Shown: positions 35,607 to 43,501 of the stretch, piece after piece
Position numbering within the stretch: the first letter of the stretch is position 1
Layout: every line of letters begins with the position of its first letter
Assembly (NCBI GenBank): GCA_049472395.1
Contig: JBLIRR010000004.1
Span: 186,001-250,000 of the forward strand
Direction: 5' to 3'
DNA: 64,000 nt
Origin: JBLIRR01 sp049472395
GTDB lineage: Bacteria; SZUA-182; DTGQ01; JBLIRR01
Program-made: the position numbers and the translations under genes
Notes under the pieces: model-generated
Told to the model about the DNA's origin: nothing
Seen by the model: only the letters and a program-made list of their open reading frames with translations
Database searches by the model: none

Positions 35607-35648
35607 AGTCAACTATAGAGTTGACTTAGCTGTCAAGACAGGTAAAAT
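35607..35648 (+). promoter_or_regulatory. Promoter with two palindromes before DUF2294 gene
   Basis: TTGACT at 35621-35626 and TAAAAT at 35643-35648 form a -35/-10 pair with 16 bases between. AGTCAACT-ATAG-AGTTGACT (35607-35626) is a perfect palindrome covering the -35, and CTGTCAAGACAG (35630-35641) is a second one in the spacer. Repressor binding at one or both is likely; no regulator gene is adjacent. Confidence 0.5.
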
Positions 35649-35712
35649 AATAGAGTGTATGTAGCGGGAGAGTTATCATAAAAAGTAAAAAAAAAAAGAC
35701 ATAGAAAATGCG

Positions 35713-36080
35713 ATGACAAAAGGTCAAATAGAAGCGCTTATTGGCGAAACAATAGTAAGGTTTGAAAAAGAATTTATGGGAAGAGGGCCGCGCACCACTA
35801 AAACCTATATTATACGGGATATGGTTTTTGTCAGACTTACAGGAGTACTTACTCCCGCTGAAGAACAATTAGCTAAGACAGCAGAAGGGGCTCAATTAAT
35901 AAAAAAACGCGTATGCAATTGTTAGAAGGAGCACGGGTTCTGTTGGAAAATATGATTTCAGATATTACTTCTTGTCAGGTTGCAAGTATGCATACGGATA
36001 TAAGCACAAAGACTGGGGAAAGAATTATTGTGTTCACTCTGGATCAGGATTTGGAAATTAAGTTTACAGCACACGCTTAG
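35713..36080 (+). CDS. DUF2294 (MpsC-type) protein requiring a -1 frameshift
   Basis: The zero frame from ATG 35713 gives 70 residues ending at TAG 35923-35925. At 35901-35907 it contains the slippery heptamer A_AAA_AAA; slipping back one base there opens a frame to TAG 36078-36080 and yields a 122-residue protein. The joined product has normal DUF2294 length and aligns without a gap to the paralogue at 38423-38794 (EG-x2-LIK before the site, TGERI-x-x-FTL-x-x-DLE after it). DUF2294 is also called MpsC and has been linked to sodium-driven membrane-potential generation, with function poorly understood. Programmed frameshifting, phase variation in the A7 run, recent mutation or sequencing error are all possible. 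No strong ribosome site is seen. Confidence 0.65.
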
Positions 36081-36086
36081 TTTACC

Positions 36087-36158
36087 GCAATTCTAATTTT
36101 GACTGTTAAATTTCTCAACCCCACTTACCACATGTGATGTGCACAAAATTAGAATTCC
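36087..36158. repeat. 72-base inverted-repeat element
   Basis: GCAATTCTAATTTTG at 36087-36101 is matched by CAAAATTAGAATTCC at 36144-36158 with one mismatch, around 42 bases that include ACATGTG. The ends share the ATTCTAATT core with the MITE at 29053-29300. It begins six bases after the frameshifted DUF2294 gene and may act as its transcript end; no T-run follows. Confidence 0.6.
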
Positions 36159-36175
36159 GCTCGTTTAAAAAAAGA

Positions 36176-36204
36176 TTGACTATAATTCTTCGCTCTCATA
36201 TAAT
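36176..36204 (+). promoter_or_regulatory. Sigma-70 promoter of the pckG leader
   Basis: TTGACT (36176-36181), 17 bases, then TATAAT (36199-36204): a near-consensus promoter. Transcription should begin near 36211, giving a leader of about 160 bases before pckG. Confidence 0.7.
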
Positions 36205-36239
36205 TATAAGATAAAATAATAATTTGGAAGACTGAGACA

Positions 36240-36334
36240 AGGATCCTGAGTTTTCGGGATTGTTGTAGAGTAAGCCAACATCAAAATCTTTCAGTTCATC
36301 TAAGGATGGACGGAAGATGATGTTGGCTTTTTTT
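36240..36334 (+). promoter_or_regulatory. Terminator-containing 5' leader of pckG (candidate attenuator)
   Basis: Perfect arms AGCCAACATCA (36273-36283) and TGATGTTGGCT (36318-36328) are followed by a T7 run, forming a strong intrinsic terminator upstream of pckG. Its loop contains a second hairpin, GTTCATC-TAAG-GATGGAC. Just upstream, GATTGTTG (36258-36265) can pair, with one bulge, to CAACATC inside the terminator's left arm, giving a mutually exclusive antiterminator. This is the arrangement of a riboswitch or protein-controlled attenuator. A separate short RNA ending here is the alternative. I do not recognise a known riboswitch class. Confidence 0.6.
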
Positions 36335-36372
36335 GTTTTAACAGAGTTTTTTTGAAAAAAGGAGGAAGCAGG

Positions 36373-38256
36373 ATGTTTAAAAGGTATTTAGAAGTATTGG
36401 AATCCAAATTGAGTGAACATAATTATCAGAAACTAATTGCGATAGCTAATTTTAAAGTTGTCGAGTTTATTGCAGAGTCTTGCGAACTCTGTAACCCGGA
36501 GGAAATATTCATCTGCAGCGATTCTTCAGAAGATATCGCATATGTGCGCCAACAGGCAGTCGCAAGCGGTGAGGAAAAGCCGTTGTCGATTTCCGGACAT
36601 ACGTATCACTTCGATGGGATGCAGGATCAGGGCCGTGACCGTGAGGTTACCAAGTATCTCGTACCTAAAGAGGATTCACTTAACAAAACCCTTAAGCAGA
36701 TTGAGCGAGAAGAAGGCTTGGAAGAAGTAAAAGGATTCCTTAAAGGCGCTATGCAGGGAAGGACAATGATTGTTCGTTTTCTTTCATTGGGGCCCACTCA
36801 CTCTGTATTCAGCATTCCCTGTGTGCAGTGCACTGATTCCTGGTATGTAGCTCACAGTGAAGACCTTCTCTACCGGCCAGCTTATGATATGTTTAAGCAA
36901 AACACAGAACAGTCTGAGCTTTTTTGTATCCTTCATTCGGCAGGAAAGATGAATGAGGCTATGGTAAGCGTAGAGGTGGAGAAGAAACGTATCTATATTG
37001 ATTATACCAAAGACACCATTTATAGCGTGAATACTCAGTATGCCGGCAATACCGTCGGTTTAAAGAAGCTCGCCCTTCGCCTTACCATTCTTAAGGCGGA
37101 TAAAGAGGGATGGCTTGCTGAACATATGTTATTAATGGGGGTACATGGTCCGAATGGGAGAAAAACATATTTAGCAGGCGCCTTTCCTAGCGCTTGTGGC
37201 AAAACTTCCACTGCCATGCTTCCCGGGGAAAGCATTCTGGGGGATGATATTGCCTATTTTCGTAATATTGACGGGTGCGCCCACGCAGTGAATGCTGAAT
37301 CAGGAATTTTCGGTATAATTCAAAATGTGAACGCTACTGATGATCCTGCTATTTATAAAGTCCTTACTATGCCTGGTGAGGTAATCTTTTCCAATATTTT
37401 AGTAAAGGAGGGCAGACCGTATTGGTTGGGGATGGGGTGCGATCTGCCTAAAAAAGGAGTAAATTTTTCCGGTTCCTGGTATGAAGGAAAGCGTGATAGT
37501 GGGGGTAATAATATTCTTCCTGCCCATAAAAATGCACGTTACGCTGTTGCATTGCGCAGGCTGGAGAATGTTGATTCTGAGTTGAACAATCCAAAGGGGG
37601 TCGCGTTAAGCGGCATAATGTATGGCGGCCGCGACGCCAAAAGCTATGTACCAGTTCAACAGAGTTTTGATTGGGAGCACGGTATTATTGCCTATGGTGC
37701 CGCACTGGAAACAGAAACAACCTTTGCCATTATTGGTAAGGAGGGCATCCCGGAGATAAATCTCATGAGCATTCAGGATTTTATCTCTATTCCGCTCGGC
37801 AAGTATATTCGCAATAATCTTGAGTTCGGTAAAAAACTTAAAAAAGCACCTCTTGTTTTTGGCGTGAATTATTTCCTTAGGGATAAGGAAGGCAGATTCT
37901 TAAATGGTGTTCGGGATAAACACATTTGGGTAAAGTGGATGGAGCTGCGCGTGCATAATGAGGTTGAGGCAATAAAAAGTCCTACGGGCTGGATTCCCAA
38001 ATACGAAGACCTGCGAATTCTTTTCAAGCAGGTGTTGGATAAGGATTACTCAAAGGAAGAGTATATCAAGCAATTCACCATTCGTGTTCCGGAGAATTTA
38101 GCGAAACTTGAACGGGTAGAAACATTTCATCGGGAGAACCTTGCTGATGCACCACAGGTGCTTTTTGAGGTGCTTGGCCATCAGCGAGCTCGCTTACTTC
38201 ATGCACAAAAACACTTTGGTGACTATGTTTCTCCTGAACGCTTGGAACAAGAATAA
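36373..38256 (+). CDS. pckG: Phosphoenolpyruvate carboxykinase (GTP)
   Basis: A 627-residue GTP-type PEP carboxykinase, interconverting oxaloacetate and PEP plus CO2 at the head of gluconeogenesis. The kinase-1a P-loop FPSACGKTSTAML lies near residue 270, with the active-site Cys before GKT. GDDIAYF (metal/kinase-2), the substrate region YVAHSEDLLYRPAYDMF, NPKGVALSGIMYGGRD and the C-terminal guanine-pocket-like FGVNYFLRD are also visible. I chose ATG 36373, seven bases after GGAGG; the open frame reaches TTG 36352. Expression probably depends on the upstream leader. In anaerobes the enzyme can also run toward oxaloacetate. The 166 bases after it hold no gene I recognise. Confidence 0.93.
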   Translation: MFKRYLEVLESKLSEHNYQKLIAIANFKVVEFIAESCELCNPEEIFICSDSSEDIAYVRQQAVASGEEKPLSISGHTYHFDGMQDQGRDREVTKYLVPKEDSLNKTLKQIEREEGLEEVKGFLKGAMQGRTMIVRFLSLGPTHSVFSIPCVQCTDSWYVAHSEDLLYRPAYDMFKQNTEQSELFCILHSAGKMNEAMVSVEVEKKRIYIDYTKDTIYSVNTQYAGNTVGLKKLALRLTILKADKEGWLAEHMLLMGVHGPNGRKTYLAGAFPSACGKTSTAMLPGESILGDDIAYFRNIDGCAHAVNAESGIFGIIQNVNATDDPAIYKVLTMPGEVIFSNILVKEGRPYWLGMGCDLPKKGVNFSGSWYEGKRDSGGNNILPAHKNARYAVALRRLENVDSELNNPKGVALSGIMYGGRDAKSYVPVQQSFDWEHGIIAYGAALETETTFAIIGKEGIPEINLMSIQDFISIPLGKYIRNNLEFGKKLKKAPLVFGVNYFLRDKEGRFLNGVRDKHIWVKWMELRVHNEVEAIKSPTGWIPKYEDLRILFKQVLDKDYSKEEYIKQFTIRVPENLAKLERVETFHRENLADAPQVLFEVLGHQRARLLHAQKHFGDYVSPERLEQE

Positions 38257-38422
38257 TCAAATAAGGACCCTTATGCAGGAGCGTTACGAAGATTAAAAAG
38301 GCACATTCCAATAAATGTAGCCCAAGAATACCTTGAGCGAATACCGGCCAAGGATATTATTACGTATTGAAAGAGTCACGCGAGGATTCAAGGTGATAGG
38401 TAAACAAAGGGAGTAACAAAAT

Positions 38423-38794
38423 ATGATCGGCAAATCAACAAATGAGATTGAATCTTCAGTGAGTACTATGATGATTCAATTCCTCGAAATATATTTGGGT
38501 GAAAAGCCTGCGCAGGTGAGCACTAAGGTAATGGGCAATAATATCATTGTCAGGATTAAAGGTATCCTTCAACCCGCAGAGAGACATATGATGAGGAACA
38601 AAGAAGGGGAAAATTTAATAAAAGAATTGAAAAACAAACTTATTGAGATGGAAGAACCCCTTTTAGAGGAGACAATCGCAAAATTAATTGGAGCAGAGGT
38701 GGTTGACATATATTCCACATTTGATGCAGAAACAGGTGAACGCATAGAGATTTTTACATTAACCGAAGACCTGGAAAAACTCCGTGAAGCTTAA
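38423..38794 (+). CDS. DUF2294 (MpsC-type) protein, intact copy
   Basis: A 123-residue soluble protein of the DUF2294/MpsC family. Family features are the N-terminal helix, the strand NNIIVRIKGILQPAERHMM, EGENLIKELKNKL and the closing TGERIEIFTLTEDLEKL. It serves as the uninterrupted comparison for the frameshifted gene at 35713-36080, sharing the same length and block order. MpsC has been connected with a membrane-potential-generating system in Bacillus, but no membrane partners are adjacent here. It lies 39 bases before the carbonic-anhydrase-like gene. Confidence 0.78.
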   Translation: MIGKSTNEIESSVSTMMIQFLEIYLGEKPAQVSTKVMGNNIIVRIKGILQPAERHMMRNKEGENLIKELKNKLIEMEEPLLEETIAKLIGAEVVDIYSTFDAETGERIEIFTLTEDLEKLREA

Positions 38795-38833
38795 AAAGGC
38801 GTGTGGAGTTAAGATGTGAGAAGGATTTAAAAA

Positions 38834-39385
38834 ATGTATAGAGAGAATCCTCAAAGAGATTATCCGCACATTGATAATACCGCATATATTGATCCTACTG
38901 CAGTAATAATTGGCAGAGTAGTAATTGGCAAGAATGTATTTGTTGGTCCCGGTGCAGTGATCAGGGCAGATGAACCAGAGAGCTCAATAACTGTGGAAGA
39001 TAACTGTAATGTTCAGGATAGAGTTATCATTCATGCTTTAGAAAATAGCTTTGTTTTGATAGAAGAAAATACTTCTTTAGCTCACGGCTGCATAGTGCAT
39101 GGGCCTTGCAAAATCGGCAAATACTGCTTTGTTGGTTTTGGTTCTGTGGTCTTTAACGCAGAGATTTGTAAGGGAGTGGTTATAAAACATTTAAGTTGTA
39201 TAGAGGGAGTGAAAATCCTTCCTGAAAAACTGGTAGAGTCTTGCACATTGGTAAACTCCGAAGATGATGGGAAAAGATTAGGGTTTACAGATAAAGAAAT
39301 AAAAAGTTTTGTTGAAAAAGTGGTTCTGGCTAATCTTCTTTTAGCTAAAGGATATAAAAATGGAAAAAGCAATATTTTTAGATAG
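38834..39385 (+). CDS. Gamma-class carbonic anhydrase-like hexapeptide protein
   Basis: A 183-residue left-handed beta-helix protein of the gamma-carbonic anhydrase/CaiE-like group, with AGAAGGA before the ATG. Hexapeptide repeats run from IDPTAVIIGRVVIGKNVFVGPGAVI. Catalytic and metal residues match gamma-CAs: Arg and Asp in IRAD, Gln and the first zinc His in VQDRVIIH, and two more His in LAHGCIVHG. The usual C-terminal helix follows. CO2 hydration is plausible and would suit the nearby CO2-using pckG. Acyltransferase-like or assembly roles are known in this fold. It overlaps the next gene by 26 bases. Confidence 0.82.
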   Translation: MYRENPQRDYPHIDNTAYIDPTAVIIGRVVIGKNVFVGPGAVIRADEPESSITVEDNCNVQDRVIIHALENSFVLIEENTSLAHGCIVHGPCKIGKYCFVGFGSVVFNAEICKGVVIKHLSCIEGVKILPEKLVESCTLVNSEDDGKRLGFTDKEIKSFVEKVVLANLLLAKGYKNGKSNIFR

Positions 39386-39905
39386 AGATGGCACTATCAA
39401 TGAAGATGTTGGGGATTTCTGCACCCCTGATAGACTCCTTTTTATTCCTGGCTCTATTGAGGCTTTAAGGATGTTACAAGAAAATTTTTTTCTTTTTATT
39501 GTGACAAATCAGTCAGGGATCGGCAAAGGAATCTTTAGTGAAGAAGAGTTCTTGAAATTTAATGAATATTTTGAAAAAATATTAAAAAATGAAAGAATCG
39601 ATATAAAACATATTTATTTCTGTCCGCATACAATAGAGGAAAAGTGTATTTGCCGGAAGCCCAGTCCTTATTTTCTAAAAAAGGCAGAAAAAGATTTTAG
39701 AATTGATTTAAAAAATTCTTATGTGATTGGTGACCATCCCTCTGATATGGAATTAGCCAAAAAAGTTGCAGCTTGTTCTGTATACCTTTTAACGGGTCAC
39801 GGTAAAAAACATGAGAAAGATCTCCTATGTGAACCGGATTTTATCGCAAATAACCTTTACGAGAGTGCACTAAGGATTGTGAGTAAAAGCGATAAGGAGA
39901 TGTAA
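39360..39905 (+). CDS. gmhB: HAD phosphatase, GmhB-like
   Basis: A 181-residue HAD-family phosphatase resembling D-glycero-D-manno-heptose 1,7-bisphosphate 7-phosphatase, an enzyme of LPS heptose synthesis. Motif I is FLDRDGTIN, motif II VTNQSG, motif III the Lys in CRKPSP, motif IV IGDHPSDMELA. A zinc loop of the GmhB/histidinol-phosphatase type is present (CPHTIEEKCICRKP). Without heptose genes nearby, the alternative is the closely related histidinol-phosphate phosphatase domain, and a lone hisF lies 36 kb away in the window. The start lies inside the preceding gene, indicating translational coupling. Confidence 0.78.
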   Translation: MEKAIFLDRDGTINEDVGDFCTPDRLLFIPGSIEALRMLQENFFLFIVTNQSGIGKGIFSEEEFLKFNEYFEKILKNERIDIKHIYFCPHTIEEKCICRKPSPYFLKKAEKDFRIDLKNSYVIGDHPSDMELAKKVAACSVYLLTGHGKKHEKDLLCEPDFIANNLYESALRIVSKSDKEM

Positions 39906-40006
39906 CATGAATAGGCGGCTTATCTCTGGAGAGCAAAAAATTATTTACAATGCTACCGGAAAACAAGAGAAATTATTCAACATAACACACACAAGGAGGA
40001 CAAAAG

Positions 40007-41347
40007 ATGGTCGGATGTCATTTTGGAAGAATATTTCAAGTAACTGTGGCAGGGGGCTCATATCAGGATGGGCTGACAGTAGTAATACAAGGTGTGCCAG
40101 CCGGGATGTCGTTAACTGAAAAAGAGATTTACGGGGATTTGCTTCTCAGAAAACCGGGAGCGGATGAGCTTTCATCTCCCAGGAAAGAGCCTGATCTTCC
40201 AGTTATTTATTCAGGGCTTAACTCTGCTGATACTATTGAGAATGCCGGAAACAAGAATCATACAAACGGAACGCCTTTATCAATTCTTATAACGAATCTC
40301 GACAGGCATTTTATACATATCAAGCAGTACCAGGATACAAACAGAACACCGCGCCCCGGACATGCGTCTTATGCGTCATTTATGAAGTATGGACCCGATG
40401 ATGATGCCATTGGAGCAGGTATATTCAGTGGAAGATATACCTGTACAATTGTCGCAGCAGGTTATATAGCGAAAAAAATATTAAAAAAGTGCGGAATCGA
40501 TATTTTTTCCTATGTGAAGGAGGCAGCAGGCGTGCGTTGCGAAATTGAAGACATTGACCTGATTAAGAGAAAGGCAGAGTCGTTTAAAGAAATGCGAAAA
40601 GATTATGATCCTTTTTATCAAGAGATATATGAAAAAGGACGTATTCATCCGGAATTACGTTTTCTGGAAAAAATGAAGATCTTTGCTGAGATCGAACAAG
40701 AGATTAATGATATTCGTGCCAAGGCCCCTGAGTTTAAAAGAGAAGAGATCATTGAAAAATACGACATACATCCTGTTATCAATTGTCCTGATCTTAAGAT
40801 TGCGCAGAAGATGGTTAATGCGGTAAACAAGGTTTCTTCGAAGGGCGATTCAACAGGTGGGGTTGTTGAAGTCATCGCTACAGGCATTCCTGTGGGATTA
40901 GGTGAGCCGGTTTTTGATAAGCTTGATGCAGAGCTTGGAAGAATGCTTGGCATTGGTGCTGTCAAGGGGGTGGAAGTTGGGGCTGGTTTTAAAGTAAAAG
41001 ATATGACCGGTTATGAATGCAATGACATTATACACTCTCAAAATGGAAAAGTCATATTCGAAACTAATAATGCCGGTGGCATTACCGGTGGTCTTGCGAC
41101 AGGTCAGCCGATTATTGTTCGACTCGCTGTCAAGCCCACCCCAACCATTGATAAAAAACAGGAAACTATTGATAAATACACTCTGGAGAATAAAACACTT
41201 GCTGCTATAACTCGCCGCGACCCGACGATTGTTGCCCGTATTTGGCCTGTTGCCGAAAACTTTACCGCTCTTATCGTTTTGGATAATCTGATAGCACATT
41301 ATGGGTACCAGAAGCTGATGGATATTGTATCAGAAAGAGTGAAATAA
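40007..41347 (+). CDS. Chorismate synthase-like protein lacking catalytic histidines
   Basis: A 446-residue protein clearly related to AroC, which makes chorismate from EPSP with reduced FMN. Recognisable blocks: LTVVIQGVPAGMSLT, RPGHASYASFMKYG, IPVGLGEPVFDKLDAELG, AVKGVEVGAGF, GGLATGQPIIVRLAVKPTP. It departs from the enzyme in several key places. The GESHG motif with catalytic His reads GGSYQDG. GRHDP with its His reads TRRDP. The GGGRSSARE flavin segment reads GAGIFSGRY. An insertion of roughly 60-80 residues (about 185-260) is present; ordinary AroC has about 360-390. AGGAGG precedes the ATG. It is either a diverged paralogue with another activity or a very unusual chorismate synthase. Confidence 0.75.
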   Translation: MVGCHFGRIFQVTVAGGSYQDGLTVVIQGVPAGMSLTEKEIYGDLLLRKPGADELSSPRKEPDLPVIYSGLNSADTIENAGNKNHTNGTPLSILITNLDRHFIHIKQYQDTNRTPRPGHASYASFMKYGPDDDAIGAGIFSGRYTCTIVAAGYIAKKILKKCGIDIFSYVKEAAGVRCEIEDIDLIKRKAESFKEMRKDYDPFYQEIYEKGRIHPELRFLEKMKIFAEIEQEINDIRAKAPEFKREEIIEKYDIHPVINCPDLKIAQKMVNAVNKVSSKGDSTGGVVEVIATGIPVGLGEPVFDKLDAELGRMLGIGAVKGVEVGAGFKVKDMTGYECNDIIHSQNGKVIFETNNAGGITGGLATGQPIIVRLAVKPTPTIDKKQETIDKYTLENKTLAAITRRDPTIVARIWPVAENFTALIVLDNLIAHYGYQKLMDIVSERVK

Positions 41348-41495
41348 TTGTTCATCCATAAATATAGTATATATTAAAAGGAAAAGAATTTGATTTTTAT
41401 AGAGATAGATAGTATAATTAATTCTTATCATAAGAATATATCATAATCTAATCCTATCAATCTCAGATAATATCCTAAAGAGGAGATACTATATT

Positions 41496-42183
41496 ATGGA
41501 AAAGATAAGACGCCTTTTTATCATTTCGTGCCTTTTACATATTTTTTCATGTCTTTTTTTCGAATATAGCTTTGCACAGGGAAATAATTTCTTTAATCTT
41601 GATGCAATGTCTAATAATTCCTATTGCTGAGAGGGGCATGGAACTCGGGTATGAGTTTGCATCTAAGGGTGAGGAAGTTGGACCTATGGCAAATCGCATA
41701 TTATATATGGCTACCCAGATCGGGATCATGGCAGATCGTATTGGAGAAATGGCAGATCGCATCCTCTTTATGACGGATAACATTGTGGAATTTGGTGACA
41801 AGATCCTTTATATTTCTCAACTCATTGTGTATACGGAAGAGCTTATAGTGAATGTCAGTGTGCTCATCAATGAAACAATTCGTACTATCTCAGACATGAT
41901 CCTTACAATGTTGGCCATTACCACTGAAAACCATACCTATCTGCAGCTTCGTGCTCAGTGGATGTATAATGACAACCATGCGCTCTCCTTGATTTATGAA
42001 AACATGAACCGAATGCTCGATCATATGCACGAGTTTTCCCTCACGCTCCTTGAAAATGAAGCCGCTACCGAGGAAAATCAATTAAAGGTGAGGGACCTCC
42101 AATTAGAACTAAGAGAGCATACCTTAAGCGCTAATGACTGTTTTTGCCCCGGTTTTTGTGTTGATCCGAATCAGTGCATCTGA
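41496..42183 (+). pseudogene. Secreted heptad-repeat protein split by a frameshift
   Basis: From ATG 41496 (AGGAG upstream) a 44-codon frame encodes a good signal peptide, MEKIRRLFIISCLLHIF with cleavage near SFAQ, and stops at TGA 41628-41630. A frame shifted by one base is open from 41572 to 42183 and encodes the rest. That part consists of about nine seven-residue repeats (MADRIGE, MADRILF, MTDNIVE and so on) forming a long helix or coiled coil, then an amphipathic helical region and a Cys-rich tail (CFCPGFC). The two pieces overlap between 41572 and 41628, where one inserted base would explain the break. If the second frame is used alone, its product lacks a signal peptide. I do not recognise the family. 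Confidence 0.6.
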
Positions 42184-42400
42184 TAGTCCTTTTAATTCAG
42201 CTTGTAATGATTGACCTTCGTAAGCATTTGATATGATCTGCTTTAATGCACCCTATTTCACATTATTCTGATGGTTTGCAAATTATGACATTAGACAGAA
42301 AATCGGAGATTCTTTCGCATATCCGAGAGCAAACCCCGCAGCAGAGGACGGGGCTTGCTCACAATGCATCGTGATTTTTGATTACCATTAAGTTCCTTTT

Positions 42401-43120
42401 TTAAGGATGCATCAGGATATAACCCAACCTTTGAAAATCCGTCATTGCTGTGAATGCGTGTGTGACAAATTGAACTCCTGGAATCAGATGAATATCTTTG
42501 ACACCCCCGTGTCGTGCGGTGTACTGTCAAAGATAAAATTTCACACCTTTCATAATCAGATCTTCCACAATCGGCTGGTCTACATTATATATTGCATCGG
42601 GATGTGGAGCGGGAATATTTCTGTTAAGTACCAGAGGCAAACCCCCCGAATGGACGAGAGCGACTAGTTGAAAATCTCTCGTGCCATTCGTGATGGCATA
42701 GTCATCAATCATCGTGGTTAATGGTCTAGTAATAGAGACTCCAGGGGTATATTCAAGTTTATTAAGACGTGCAATCACCCTTATATTATTTCGAATCGAA
42801 AGACATCGTGTTATTGCAGGTGCCGTTGGCCCAAACTCTTCTTCAAGCGTTAATCCGTATACAAGGCCCACGGGACACCCCCTGATTAATGAACTCGGAG
42901 GTGAGTAAGCAGGGTAACCTGATGAATATGGTAAGCCGGTAGTAGGAAAGATTTCAGGTGAAGGCAGAGCGGATAAAGGAATTTGGTCTATAACGGGGAA
43001 GGGTTCTCCGGGAGTCCAGCTCCATGGAAGGATTTGATTTAAGGAAGTTTTTCTCAGAAAAAAAATACTCGCTACTAAAAGCACTGCACACACTACCCAA
43101 ATCATCTTGCGAGATGACAT
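42401..43120 (-). CDS. DsrE-like selenoprotein 1 (TGA-encoded Sec)
   Basis: A 239-residue protein if TGA at 42527-42529 is read as selenocysteine (residue 198); otherwise it stops at 197. ATG 43120 follows AAAGGAG. Layout: signal anchor (about 7-22), Pro-rich linker (about 30-85), then a DsrE-family domain with FQLVALVHSGGLPLVLNR, GVKFYL-Sec, HLIPGVQFV and DFQRLGY. In DsrE proteins a conserved Cys follows the GV-x-hydrophobic strand exactly where the Sec lies, and the 41 residues after it complete the fold (LLPGV, a helix, GY near the end). These codons align without a gap to those after the TGA in the second copy. A SECIS-like hairpin lies 13 bases after the TGA. Likely an exported or membrane-anchored thiol/persulfide redox or sulfur-handling protein. 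Confidence 0.85.
42500..42513 (-). promoter_or_regulatory. Candidate SECIS hairpin of DsrE-like gene 1
   Basis: On the minus strand, 13 bases after TGA, GACAC pairs perfectly with GTGTC around loop GGGG. Position and G-rich loop match bacterial SECIS rules. Compared with the second copy (43601-43614), the stem sequence differs but pairing is kept. Confidence 0.75.
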
Positions 43121-43501
43121 CACTGATTCTCCTTTCATGAATGATTAAATTGCTCATGCTTTAAATGATTATTGGAGTGAGAAGAAAAATGATAAAATAC
43201 TTGATGTTGTGATGCTCGCCATACGTGACCCTTACAAGGAGGGGCCCGACATCCCAGACATGAATATAGATTATTTATTGTTTCCATTTGGCACATAAGC
43301 TATGTAATAATAAGTATATAAAATAAATTATAATTTCACTGTTTACTGAAGAGATTTTAAAGCTGATATAATTATTATATAAAAAACAGATAAAAAAGAA
43401 AAACACTCATTTCCCCTTTATCCTGACTTTCTTCCATGCACTGACGCCTAAAGAGAACATATTAGAATCAGCGTTCAGGTTCTGTAAATCTTACACAATG
43501 C
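43121..43501. other. Upstream region of DsrE-like gene 1, part of the tandem duplication
   Basis: No gene is seen. The stretch from about 43170 to 43433 is repeated at about 44270-44530 upstream of the second copy. A block of roughly 90 A+T-rich bases (43296-43385 against 44396-44485) is almost identical and contains AAGGAGGGGCCCGACATCC just before it (near 43237 and 44337). Conservation beyond that of the 3' coding part points to promoter or operator function for both genes. Confidence 0.55.

Noticed and set aside
39907..40119. A 70-codon frame between gmhB-like and aroC-like genes
   Set aside because: Most of it lies inside the aroC-like gene in another frame and has no family resemblance; the real start with AGGAGG is 40007.
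41628..41630. TGA ending the signal-peptide frame as another Sec codon
   Set aside because: The frame after it stops within a few codons, while a one-base shift gives a long conserved-looking frame; a frameshift explains it better.
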